Below, in pieces: positions 26,945 to 35,134 of a stretch of 64,000 bases of DNA. How positions within the stretch are numbered: position 1 is the stretch's first letter; every line of letters begins with the position of its first letter. Both the position numbers and the translations under genes were made by a program. The DNA is from Janthinobacterium silvisoli (GTDB lineage Bacteria > Pseudomonadota > Gammaproteobacteria > Burkholderiales > Burkholderiaceae_D): assembly GCF_014200725.1 (NCBI RefSeq), contig NZ_JACHCL010000003.1, positions 496,001-560,000 of the forward strand. The letters are read 5' to 3'. The notes under the pieces were generated by a model. It was not told where the DNA came from, made no database searches, and saw nothing but the letters and a program-made list of their open reading frames with translations.

Positions 26945-28054
26945 TTATTGGCGCTGCATGGAACGCAGCTTGTCGGTATCGATTTCCACGCCCAGGCCAG
27001 GACCGGTCGGCACTTGCAGCATGAAGTCGCGGTACACCAGTGGCTCGCGCAAGACTTCCTGCGTCAGCAGCAGGGGGCCGAACAGTTCCGTGCCCCAGGC
27101 CAGTTCGGCAAAGGTGGAACAGACGTGGGCGGTGGCGGCGGTGCCGATGCCGCCTTCGAGCATGGTGCCGCCGTACAGGCCGATGCCAGCCAGGCGCGCC
27201 ACCGTCGCCACTTCCAGCGCGGGCATCAAGCCGCCCGATTGCGTAATCTTCACCGCGTACACGTCGGCGCAATCGCCATGCGCCAGTGCCAGCGCATCAT
27301 CGGGGCCATGCAGCGCTTCGTCAGCCATGATGGCAACGTCGAAGCGCTGCTTCAAACGTGCCAGCGCGGCGCGGTTGCTCGCCTTGACCGGTTGTTCAAT
27401 CAAGTCCACGCCGCCCGCTTCCAGTGCGGCGATGCCGCGCACGGCATCCATCTCGCTCCAGGCCTGGTTCACATCGACGCGCACGCTGGCGCGCTCGCCC
27501 AACGCGCGCTTGATCGCCAGCACATGGGCCACATCGTCCATCACTTCGCGCAGGCCGATCTTCAGCTTGAAGATGCGGTGGCGGCGCAGATCCAGCATTT
27601 TTTCCGCTTCTGCGATATCGCGTTGCGTGTCGCCGCTGGCCAGGGTCCACGCCACCGGCAGCGTATCGCGCACGCGTCCGCCCAGCAATTCCGAAAGCGG
27701 TACATTCAAGCGGCGCGCCTGTGCGTCGAGCAACGCCGTTTCAATTGCGCACTTGGCGAAGCGGTTGCTCTGGATGACCTTGCGCACCTTGGCCATCGCC
27801 CTGGCGACCTGGCTCGCGTCCATGCCGACCAGCAGCGGCGCGATATAGGTATCGATATTGGTCTTGATACTCTCCGGACTTTCCTCGCCATAGCTCAAGC
27901 CACCGATAGTGGTCGCCTCGCCCCAGCCAACGATGCCGTCGGCGCACTGCAGTTGCACCAGCACCAGGGTCTGCGTATTCATGGTGGCGACGGACAGCTT
28001 GTGCGGCCGGATGGTAGGCACATCGACAAGGTAAGTCACGATATGTTGAATCAT
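26945..28054 (-). CDS. catB: Muconate cycloisomerase
   Basis: This enolase-superfamily enzyme of 369 residues cyclises cis,cis-muconate to muconolactone. The catalytic Lys is in FKLKIGL (about residue 167). Metal ligands are in RVDVNQAWS, LIEQPV and MADEAL, in the usual spacing. It is the first gene of the catB-catC-pcaD unit, divergent from catR and controlled by the two operator sites between them. catA (catechol 1,2-dioxygenase) is not within the window. Confidence 0.96.
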   Translation of the reverse strand: MIQHIVTYLVDVPTIRPHKLSVATMNTQTLVLVQLQCADGIVGWGEATTIGGLSYGEESPESIKTNIDTYIAPLLVGMDASQVARAMAKVRKVIQSNRFAKCAIETALLDAQARRLNVPLSELLGGRVRDTLPVAWTLASGDTQRDIAEAEKMLDLRRHRIFKLKIGLREVMDDVAHVLAIKRALGERASVRVDVNQAWSEMDAVRGIAALEAGGVDLIEQPVKASNRAALARLKQRFDVAIMADEALHGPDDALALAHGDCADVYAVKITQSGGLMPALEVATVARLAGIGLYGGTMLEGGIGTAATAHVCSTFAELAWGTELFGPLLLTQEVLREPLVYRDFMLQVPTGPGLGVEIDTDKLRSMQRQ

Positions 28055-28115
28055 ATTTATTCCGTATAATTTCAGGCAGTGATGCCACGATATTCCCGGA
28101 ACAAGCTGGCGTCCA

Positions 28116-28130
28116 ACACCAAGTTGGTAT
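28116..28130. promoter_or_regulatory. CatR/BenM-type operator, distal half
   Basis: ACAC-N7-GTAT (ACACCAAGTTGGTAT) closely matches the ATAC-N7-GTAT box of CatM/BenM/CatR. It lies 22 bases (two helical turns) from the perfect box at 28138, the layout of a LysR-type tetramer site controlling catB. Confidence 0.65.
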
Positions 28131-28137
28131 GAAACCT

Positions 28138-28152
28138 ATACCTGAAAGGTAT
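28138..28152. promoter_or_regulatory. CatR/BenM-type operator, perfect box
   Basis: ATACCTGAAAGGTAT is a perfect ATAC-N7-GTAT dyad. It overlaps the upstream candidate ATG of catR (28151), which supports the downstream start at 28157 and suggests autorepression of catR by its own product. Confidence 0.75.
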
Positions 28153-28156
28153 GAAG

Positions 28157-29071
28157 ATGGAATTGCGGCATTTACGCTACTTCGTGGCGGTGGCAGAGGA
28201 AAGGAATTTCACGCGGGCCGCCGAACGTCTGCATATCGCGCAGCCGCCACTGAGCCGGCAGATGCAGCAGCTGGAAGACATGCTGGGCGTGGCGCTGATT
28301 GAAAAGGGCACGCGGCCATTGCGACTGACGGAAGCGGGCACGTTTTTTCTCGCGCATGCGCGCCCGCTGCTGGCCCAGGTGCAAGACCTCAAGGCCATGA
28401 CCCAGCGCGTGGGCAAGCTCGAACGCACCTTGTCGATCGGCTTTGTCGCCTCGACCCTGTACGGCGAACTGCCCGACATCGTGCACCGCTATTGCGAGCG
28501 CCATCCCGAGGTCGACGTGACCCTGCATGAAATGACGACCATCGAACAACTCAGGGCGCTCAAGGAAGGACGCATCGATGTGGGCTTCGGTCGCCTGAAA
28601 AGCGAAGACCCCAGCATCCGCCGCATCGTGCTGCGCGAAGAGCGGCTGGTGGTGGCCCTGCCGCCCGGACACCGGCTGGCGCAAGGCACGGATGGCCTGC
28701 GCCTGACGGACCTGATCCATGAAACCCTGCTGGTCTATCCGAAGGCGCCGCGCCCCAGTTTTGCCGACCAGGTGCTGGCCATGTTCAGCGAAGGCAATGT
28801 CACACCCGGCCCCATCACCGAAGTGCGCGAGCTGCAGATTTCCATGGGGCTGGTGGCGGCCGGCCAGGGTATTTCCATCGTGCCCGAGAGCGTGCAGGCC
28901 ATGCATCACCGTAACGTGGCCTACCGCAAGCTCGACGACAAGCACGCGTTTTCACCTATCCTGTTCAGCGTGCGGCATATGGACCATTCGCCGGAACTGG
29001 AAAACATCCTCGCGGCCGTGTATTCGATCTATGATGAACTAGGTTTCGCCCACATCAAGGAAAGCCTGTAG
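28157..29071 (+). CDS. catR: LysR-type regulator of muconate catabolism
   Basis: The 304-residue protein has the LysR helix-turn-helix at about residues 1-60 (MELRHLRYFVAVAEERNFTRAAERLHIAQPPLSRQM) and an effector domain after it. The -RAAERLHIAQPPLSRQ- pattern is that of CatM/BenM/CatR. I chose ATG 28157, with GAAAGG seven bases upstream; ATG 28151 lies inside the operator dyad. It is divergent from catBC-pcaD and probably activates it with cis,cis-muconate as inducer. Confidence 0.92.
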   Translation: MELRHLRYFVAVAEERNFTRAAERLHIAQPPLSRQMQQLEDMLGVALIEKGTRPLRLTEAGTFFLAHARPLLAQVQDLKAMTQRVGKLERTLSIGFVASTLYGELPDIVHRYCERHPEVDVTLHEMTTIEQLRALKEGRIDVGFGRLKSEDPSIRRIVLREERLVVALPPGHRLAQGTDGLRLTDLIHETLLVYPKAPRPSFADQVLAMFSEGNVTPGPITEVRELQISMGLVAAGQGISIVPESVQAMHHRNVAYRKLDDKHAFSPILFSVRHMDHSPELENILAAVYSIYDELGFAHIKESL

Positions 29072-29075
29072 CGAA

Positions 29076-29462
29076 CTACAGCGGGGCGTCGGCCAGCAGT
29101 TCCGGCCGCAGCGCGCGGATGCGCAATTCCGTGAAATAGCCGCCTGCCTCGTTGTAGCGCAGGTAGTGGCGGCCGCAGTTCAGGCAGCGCGACACCTGGC
29201 TCAGGTTGGCGGGAAAATAGCGCGGGGCGATGGGGGCATCGGCACTGTCGTAACGCGTACCGTTTGGATGGTATTCGGCAAAGGTCGGCTCTTCGTACGG
29301 ATCTTCGCGCAAGGTACCCACTTCTTCGAAACGGTCCAGTTCCAGCGAGGTTGGCAGGCGCTGCCAGGCATCCAACGGCACGCTGCAGCAGCTGCACGGT
29401 TGCGTCACGCGGGCCGATACGGCGGCCAATTCAGATAAAGCGGAAAAATCGATAAATAACAT
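29076..29462 (-). CDS. Conserved hypothetical protein with paired Cys motifs
   Basis: The 128-residue protein contains two cysteine groups, CSCC at about residues 21-24 and CLNC near residue 92, which could bind zinc. It is otherwise polar and lacks a signal sequence. An upstream ATG at 29558 would lengthen it by 32 residues overlapping the beta-propeller gene, so the shorter start is chosen. Its end is four bases from the converging catR stop. I do not recognise the family. Confidence 0.55.
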   Translation of the reverse strand: MLFIDFSALSELAAVSARVTQPCSCCSVPLDAWQRLPTSLELDRFEEVGTLREDPYEEPTFAEYHPNGTRYDSADAPIAPRYFPANLSQVSRCLNCGRHYLRYNEAGGYFTELRIRALRPELLADAPL

Positions 29463-29538
29463 GGGCAGACCGGTACAAGGAAGCGGCCCGTGGCAGCAAG
29501 CCGGGCCGTACCTGCCTATTCTAGCGTCAAACCGCCAT

Positions 29539-30717
29539 TCAGTGCCCCATGAAGTCATTCCATTTCGGTAGCAGCACGATGCTGTTCGGATTCAGCCCCT
29601 TGTTTTTCAGGGTATCCACGCTGCCCACCACCAGCTCTTTTTTCAGGTCGATCACGGTGATGGAACCATCGCTCATGCCCGGCAAATTGAGCAGCGCATT
29701 CTGCACGAAGCCGTAGCGTCCATCCTTGGTGAAGGCCACGTGGTGCGCACCTTCGGCAGCGGGAATCGACTTCAGCAAACTGGGCTTGCCGATGCCAGCC
29801 GTCAGATCAAAGATGTGCAGATGTCCGGGCTTGGCCGTGGTCAGATACAGCCTGGTGGCGCCTTTGTTGAAATACAGTTCCAGCGGCACGCCCGCCTTTT
29901 GTTCGGCAAAGTCATGCACCTGGGCCGTCTCGAAATCCTTGGTTTTCGGATTCCAGGTGGCCGTCCACAAGGTGCCGCCATACATGTTCGCGATATAGGC
30001 GACGGGCGGACTGCTGCCCGGGACGAACAGCACTTCCACCGGCGCCTCGCCTGACGGCGACGGTTTTTTCGACAGCTTGTGGGTACCGAGCACCTTGCCC
30101 GTGCTGGTCTCCACCACGCTGATCACCTCGCCCGCATCACCCAGGTCGGTCGGCCGGATGGTACTCGTGAGCAGGGTGCGGTCGATGCCGTCGTGGACGG
30201 CCAGGCCATGTGGATAAGGCGCCGGCAATTTGATGGTGCGCACGGGTTTGTCGTGCACGGCGTCGCCTTCCAGCATGGCTTGCGATCCCATGCAGCTCAG
30301 ATACCAGCGCTTGTGGTCATCCGAAAAAACGATGTCCTCGCCCACCTGGCAAGTCGGCACCTCGACCACCTTGATGGGCAAGTCCTTATGGTGCATATCC
30401 ATCACGCGCAGCTGCGTCTTGCCCAGCGCCGTGATATAGGCCTTGCTCATGTCATGGTTATAAAAAATGTGGTGCGCCACCAGATCCGGCGGCAGTGGAA
30501 TGTCGCGCATGATCTTGCCGAAATTTTTCGATTCGGGGTCGACATCGATGATGGCGATGCCCTCCTTGCGCGAGGGTGGCGCGACGGGGCTTTTCAATGA
30601 CTTCAACGATTCCGGCGACTTGCTTTCGTAATTGACCATGGCCAGGATTTCGGCCGACGCGGGCAAAACGGCATAACAGGCTAGCGCCAACGCCAGCATC
30701 TTTTTCTGATGATTCAT
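29539..30717 (-). CDS. Secreted YncE-like beta-propeller protein
   Basis: This is 392 residues from ATG 30717, preceded by a strong GGAGGAG site, with a signal peptide (about 1-23, cut after ASA). The mature protein has repeated blades of the SxxxxVIDxxxxxV type (IAIIDVD, VSVVETSTGKVLG, ITVIDLKKE), as in YncE/cytochrome-cd1-nitrite-reductase-like seven-bladed propellers. No haem motif is present. Function is unknown; it may bind a partner in the periplasm. It is divergent from the cupredoxin-like gene. Confidence 0.75.
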   Translation of the reverse strand: MNHQKKMLALALACYAVLPASAEILAMVNYESKSPESLKSLKSPVAPPSRKEGIAIIDVDPESKNFGKIMRDIPLPPDLVAHHIFYNHDMSKAYITALGKTQLRVMDMHHKDLPIKVVEVPTCQVGEDIVFSDDHKRWYLSCMGSQAMLEGDAVHDKPVRTIKLPAPYPHGLAVHDGIDRTLLTSTIRPTDLGDAGEVISVVETSTGKVLGTHKLSKKPSPSGEAPVEVLFVPGSSPPVAYIANMYGGTLWTATWNPKTKDFETAQVHDFAEQKAGVPLELYFNKGATRLYLTTAKPGHLHIFDLTAGIGKPSLLKSIPAAEGAHHVAFTKDGRYGFVQNALLNLPGMSDGSITVIDLKKELVVGSVDTLKNKGLNPNSIVLLPKWNDFMGH

Positions 30718-30867
30718 CGTCTCCTCCGCCTTTCTCTGATGGGATAGGAAACCTCGGACAAACAAGGTTTGCGGCCTGGCCGCGCCAGTCATTCTACGGT
30801 GGCACTTTTTCAAGCTGGCGTTTTTTTCCAGATGGCCAATGAGGGAAATATTTCCTAGAATTTAAGA

Positions 30868-31296
30868 ATGAAAAAAATCCTCACACCCCACTCCGCAGCC
30901 GGCGCCAGCCTGGCTTTCTTTCTTGCCTGCCTCGCCCCGCAAAGCCAGTCGCAGAGCGCTTCCCCCGCCACATCACAGGCTGCGGAACGGCAGGTGGCGC
31001 TGGCGATCGTGCAGCGCAAAATCGCCGCCAAACCACCCACCATCAGGGTCAGGCAACATGAAAAAATCAGCCTCGTCTGGACTAGCGACGAGATAGTCAA
31101 TATCCACTTGCATGGCTACGACCAGCTCCTGATCGTAAAGCCGGGCGAAACCGTCTCCATGCGTATCGACGCCAGCGTGCCCGGACGTTTTCCTGTTTCC
31201 GCGCACGGCTACGGCGCCGCGGCAGAGGACAAGGGAAAACAGCACAAGCATCAGCACATGGCGCCGCTGATGTACCTGGAAGTGCTGCCGCAATGA
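30868..31296 (+). CDS. Exported cupredoxin-like protein
   Basis: The 142-residue protein has an N-terminal signal (about 1-27). The following 90 residues look like a cupredoxin strand order: IRVRQHEKISLVWTSDEIVNIHLHGYDQLLIV, then PGRFPVSAHGYG. Histidines in HLHGYD and AHGYG could bind copper, but the classic Cys-x-x-x-x-His-x-x-x-Met loop is absent. The tail has a His/Lys-rich patch (KGKQHKHQHM). Its stop overlaps the next gene by four bases (ATGA), so the two are coupled, pointing to a shared envelope function. Confidence 0.6.
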   Translation: MKKILTPHSAAGASLAFFLACLAPQSQSQSASPATSQAAERQVALAIVQRKIAAKPPTIRVRQHEKISLVWTSDEIVNIHLHGYDQLLIVKPGETVSMRIDASVPGRFPVSAHGYGAAAEDKGKQHKHQHMAPLMYLEVLPQ

Positions 31297-32696
31297 GGAT
31301 CCGCGCCCTGCTGGCGGCCGGCTTGGTCGCTATGCCGTGTGCCGCACGCGCGCACGGTTTCGGCCAGCGCTACGATTTACCGCTGCCGCTGTGGCTATAC
31401 CTGACAGGCGCGGGCCTGACGGTAGCGCTATCGTTTGGCTTGCTGGCGCTATGGCGGCGCGATGACGCATCGCCGGCATACCAGGGCGACTATGCCCGTC
31501 TTGTCCTGCGCCGCATTCCCGGTGCGCACGCCATCGCCGCCATCCTGCGCCTGCTGGTGCTGGCCCTGTACATCCTGGTGATCGTGGCGGGGTTCACCGG
31601 TGCGCAAAACCCGGTAAAAAATATTGCGCCGGCCATGGTATGGGCCATCTGGTGGGTCGGCATGGCCTATGTATCGGCGCTGGTGGGTGACCTGTGGGCG
31701 CTGGTCAATCCTCTCGATACAGTGGCGCGCGCAGTACAGCGCCTTTTTCCGCACTGGCGCGCGCCCCTTCCCTGGCCGGCATGGCTCGATAGCTGGCCGG
31801 CCACGGTGCTGTTTTTCTGCTTTATCTGGATGGAACTGAACTGGGAAGGCAGCGAGCAGCCAGCTAGCCTGGCACTGGCCATGCTGCTCTATTCAGTCCT
31901 GGCGTGGACAGGCATGGCGCTGTTTGGCCGCACCGTCTGGCTACGCCACGCAGAAGTATTCAACGTTGTCTTTGGCCTGCTGGCACGCTTCGCGCCCAAC
32001 ACCATCCGCGATGGCGCCTGGTATGTACGCCCCTACGCGGCAGGCTTGCTGACGCGGCAGCCCGTGCGGCCCGCGCGCCTGCTTCTGGTGATGCTGATGC
32101 TTGCCTCGGTCAGCTTCGACGGCATGATGGAAACGCAGGCGTGGTACGACATCGTCGACGCAGTGCTTGCCATCTCGCCGGGCGCGCTCGGCTGGATCAC
32201 CACGGCCGCCCTGCTGCTGTTGCCCGCACTGTTCCTGCTCGTTTTCCTGCTCTTTTGCGCGTTGATCGCACGCTGCGGCGCCAGCACCAGCCAGCCTGCG
32301 CTGCCGCTGGCGCGCGTGGCCGGCCACTTCGTGCTGACACTGGTTCCCATCGCGATCGCTTACCACTTCGCCCACTACCTCTCCTTTCTGGCGATGGCGG
32401 GCCAGTACCTGATACCGCTGGCGTCCGATCCACTGGGCCTGGGCTGGGATTTATTCGGCACCACGCTGTACTTCATTCGCCTCGGGCTGGTCGACGCCAA
32501 GGCCGTGTGGTATGTATCGCTGTTCGCCATCGTCGCAGGCCACGTGGCGGCCGTCTGGCTGGCCCACGTGTGCGCGCTACGCCTGTTCGGCAGCCGCAGC
32601 GCAGCCCTGCGCAGCCAGTACCCGATGCTGGCACTGATGATCGCCTATACCCTGCTCAGCTTGTGGATCATCGCGCAACCGATTGTCGGCGGCTAG
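31293..32696 (+). CDS. Polytopic inner-membrane protein of unknown function
   Basis: The 467-residue protein has a signal-like start (AHGFGQRYDLPLPLWLYLTGAG) and about ten further hydrophobic spans. From memory, homologues are sometimes named fenitrothion hydrolase, but I cannot verify that and it says little about natural role. A His near the mature N-terminus (AHGFGQ) is notable beside a cupredoxin-like protein. It overlaps the converging PepSY gene by 29 bases at the 3' end. Confidence 0.6.
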   Translation: MRIRALLAAGLVAMPCAARAHGFGQRYDLPLPLWLYLTGAGLTVALSFGLLALWRRDDASPAYQGDYARLVLRRIPGAHAIAAILRLLVLALYILVIVAGFTGAQNPVKNIAPAMVWAIWWVGMAYVSALVGDLWALVNPLDTVARAVQRLFPHWRAPLPWPAWLDSWPATVLFFCFIWMELNWEGSEQPASLALAMLLYSVLAWTGMALFGRTVWLRHAEVFNVVFGLLARFAPNTIRDGAWYVRPYAAGLLTRQPVRPARLLLVMLMLASVSFDGMMETQAWYDIVDAVLAISPGALGWITTAALLLLPALFLLVFLLFCALIARCGASTSQPALPLARVAGHFVLTLVPIAIAYHFAHYLSFLAMAGQYLIPLASDPLGLGWDLFGTTLYFIRLGLVDAKAVWYVSLFAIVAGHVAAVWLAHVCALRLFGSRSAALRSQYPMLALMIAYTLLSLWIIAQPIVGG

Positions 32697-34023
32697 CCTG
32701 CGCCAGGCCCAACTCCAGCAGCGCCAGCATGGCGCCAGAGATTAATAGCAAGGGCATCAGCGCGCACATGGCGGCCGCCACCAGCCAGGCCAGCGGCGAA
32801 GGCGAGGTCCAGGCGCCCGGCAGCAATTTTGGCAAGCCCAAAGTACCCGGCGCGCGCCGCTTGAAGAACATGATCCAGCCCGACACCAGCGAAAACAGCA
32901 CGCTGGCGCCAAACAGGAACAGCAAGGCCTGGTTCCACCAGCCGAATTCGCCGCGGTGAAAGGGAATGCCGATGGCTGTCGCCTTGCCGAACGCCGTCTG
33001 CTCATCCCATCCCGCGTAATACAGGGGCTTGCCGCTGTAGGCGTCAAACTGCAGGTCGAAGCGTTTCAAAGGCTGGCTGCGGTCCGCCATGGTGACTCTC
33101 CAGACATCTTCCTGGCTGGCCGGCGCCGTCAATTGCAGCGCGATGGCCGGTGCGTGGCTGCGCGCCACCTGCCAGGCGCCCTGCCAGTCCAGCGGGCCGC
33201 CATTGACATCTTCGCGCGAATGCAGCCCGCGCGGCACCGGTGGATTGGCCTGGCCGCTGATATCGCGCAAGGTGCGGATGCGTCCGCCCGCCTGCTGGCT
33301 CCAGGTCAGTCCCGTCGTCAGGATCACGAAGCTGACCAGGCCCAGCGCCACGCCCAGAAAGGCGTGCCACTGGCGCCAGCCATTGCGGCCCGTAGCGCCC
33401 TTCCTCGGCACGCCCGATTGCGCACCACGCGGCCACCACAAGATCACGCCCGTCACCAGCATCACCATCAGCCAGCTGGCTGCCAGCTCGATCATCCAGC
33501 GCCAGCCATCCGTTTGCAGCAGCCGCGAATGCAGCTTCCTGGCCCAGTTATTAAACCGCTGGCTGCTGGCCAGGCTGCCCAGCACCGTGGCGTCATACGG
33601 ATTCATATATACCACCACCGCTTGCGCGGGCGGCACGAAGGCTGGTTTTGCGGCCGGCGGCTTCATGCCCGGCATATTGTGGCCCGCATGTTCATCGGCC
33701 TGCGCACCTGGCGGCGCAAAGACCACCTGCACCGAGTCGGTCGCCTGAAACGGCGGCACCACGTTCTGCACCACCCAGCCCTTGGGCGCGGCTTTTTCAG
33801 AGGCAGCCACGGCGGCATCGAGCGGCTGCATCGCACCGTGCGGCGCCACGTGATCGAGGTGGCCGTACAGGACGGACTCGATCTGCGGCGTGAACACATA
33901 CAGCATGCCCGTCAAGGCTGCCAGCAAGGCAAACGGCGTGGCGATCAAGGCTGCCCAGAAATGGATGCGCCAGTACAGGCTTTTACGGCGCGCCAGGCGC
34001 CGGGATTGCATATTGTCGGTCAT
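32668..34023 (-). CDS. PepSY-associated transmembrane protein
   Basis: The 451-residue protein has an N-terminal helix (WRIHFWAALIATPFALLAALTGMLYVF), PepSY-like periplasmic segments, and three further helices near residues 185-205, 235-255 and 375-430. Such proteins often sit beside TonB receptors or iron/copper loci and may reduce metal complexes through haem held by membrane His. The periplasmic loop has a Met/His stretch (EHAGHNMPGM), suggesting copper or iron contact. It is co-directional with the DUF2946 gene 78 bases upstream. Confidence 0.8.
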   Translation of the reverse strand: MTDNMQSRRLARRKSLYWRIHFWAALIATPFALLAALTGMLYVFTPQIESVLYGHLDHVAPHGAMQPLDAAVAASEKAAPKGWVVQNVVPPFQATDSVQVVFAPPGAQADEHAGHNMPGMKPPAAKPAFVPPAQAVVVYMNPYDATVLGSLASSQRFNNWARKLHSRLLQTDGWRWMIELAASWLMVMLVTGVILWWPRGAQSGVPRKGATGRNGWRQWHAFLGVALGLVSFVILTTGLTWSQQAGGRIRTLRDISGQANPPVPRGLHSREDVNGGPLDWQGAWQVARSHAPAIALQLTAPASQEDVWRVTMADRSQPLKRFDLQFDAYSGKPLYYAGWDEQTAFGKATAIGIPFHRGEFGWWNQALLFLFGASVLFSLVSGWIMFFKRRAPGTLGLPKLLPGAWTSPSPLAWLVAAAMCALMPLLLISGAMLALLELGLAQASRRQSVAR

Positions 34024-34101
34024 AGTATTCTTGTTTAAATTAGCGGGCGCAGCACCTCACGCCGAAGGCGGAAAGCGCAAACGCAAAAGATGAAGCTGGA
34101 T

Positions 34102-34503
34102 TTAAACGAGGCCGGGAGGGGCGCGCGACTGCGCCGTGGACCAGACAAATAAGGGGCTGGGAGACTGGTAATACAGGGACGGCTGCATGGCCGTGCCGAC
34201 ATCGACCGGCAGTGGCAACACGAAGCTGGTAGGCGGCAAGCCCACGGAACCGGCATGCATGGAACAGAAGGCGCAATGCTCCATCTGCATGGCCTTGCCG
34301 TCCGGCTGGCCAACGCCGGATTTACCCGCCTCGGCCTTGACGAAACGGATGCCGGCCATCGAGCAGATTTCCACCCAGCCGGAGCTGGACTCTTGCTTGG
34401 CATGGGCCACAGCCTGGGAAATCGACGGTGCAAGCGCAGACAGCAGGATCGCAAAACAGGCGATCCAGGCGGCAAACCTGCGTGTGATTGATGTCATTCC
34501 CAT
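34102..34503 (-). CDS. DUF2946-family small exported protein
   Basis: The 133-residue protein has an N-terminal signal/anchor (about 8-28) followed by a segment with EICSMAGIRFVKAE and EHCAFCSMHAG, the Cys/His pattern of DUF2946. Genes of this family are commonly found next to PepSY or TonB-dependent receptors in copper/iron clusters, which matches the neighbour here. Function is not established. The Cys/Met/His residues could bind copper. Confidence 0.75.
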   Translation of the reverse strand: MGMTSITRRFAAWIACFAILLSALAPSISQAVAHAKQESSSGWVEICSMAGIRFVKAEAGKSGVGQPDGKAMQMEHCAFCSMHAGSVGLPPTSFVLPLPVDVGTAMQPSLYYQSPSPLFVWSTAQSRAPPGLV

Positions 34504-34522
34504 GCCGGTATTTTAGCATCCG

Positions 34523-35134
34523 CTAGCCAGCTTGCATGGTCGGGCAGCCGCTATTGCCGCTATTGAAACCGCGTACCACGGTCGACATATCGGTGGCGAT
34601 TTTCTGCACGGCGCGGCGATGTCCCAGCACCAGTTCATAGTAGCCGCCGCCCACCTTTTCATTGGCGACCGTGCGGCACGTCACCACCTTGTTGTTTGAC
34701 AGCTGGCGCACGCTCCACACGGCGTCGATCAGCGCATACTGGCCCATCACGGATTCAAAACGCTGCACATTCGTGCTGATGCGGTAGACAGGAAGTTTTT
34801 CCGGATACGGCGTGCGGAACACGTCGATCGCGCCCAGCTCATTGGTCACTGCCGTGGACAGCGACTGGCCAATTTCACCAGCCAGCGGTCCCGCCCAGCG
34901 CTGCTGCTCCAGCAACTCGATGCGGCCCGACGGTGCAGTCACCACGAACTGGTTGCGGTTGACCTGCTGCGGCACGCTGACGGCCAGCACTTCCACGTAA
35001 TACTGCACCGGCTTATCGGAAACGGCGGAGCCGCCGCTGAGGGTATAGAAATACTCGGGCTGCGGCGTGGAGCAGGCGCCCAACAAGACCGCGAGGCTGG
35101 CGGCGGCCGCCACCTTCAAGATGGGTTTCATCAT
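34523..35134 (-). CDS. pqiC: PqiC outer-membrane lipoprotein of the Pqi transport system
   Basis: The 203-residue lipoprotein has a clear lipobox (AVLLGACS) and the ABC-transport auxiliary domain (PEYFYTLSGG…YYVEVLAVSVPQQVNRNQFV). PqiC docks to the PqiB tube at the outer membrane. Its start overlaps the pqiB stop by four bases, and AAGGAGATG serves as the ribosome site inside pqiB. The order pqiA-pqiB-pqiC is standard. Confidence 0.92.
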   Translation of the reverse strand: MMKPILKVAAAASLAVLLGACSTPQPEYFYTLSGGSAVSDKPVQYYVEVLAVSVPQQVNRNQFVVTAPSGRIELLEQQRWAGPLAGEIGQSLSTAVTNELGAIDVFRTPYPEKLPVYRISTNVQRFESVMGQYALIDAVWSVRQLSNNKVVTCRTVANEKVGGGYYELVLGHRRAVQKIATDMSTVVRGFNSGNSGCPTMQAG

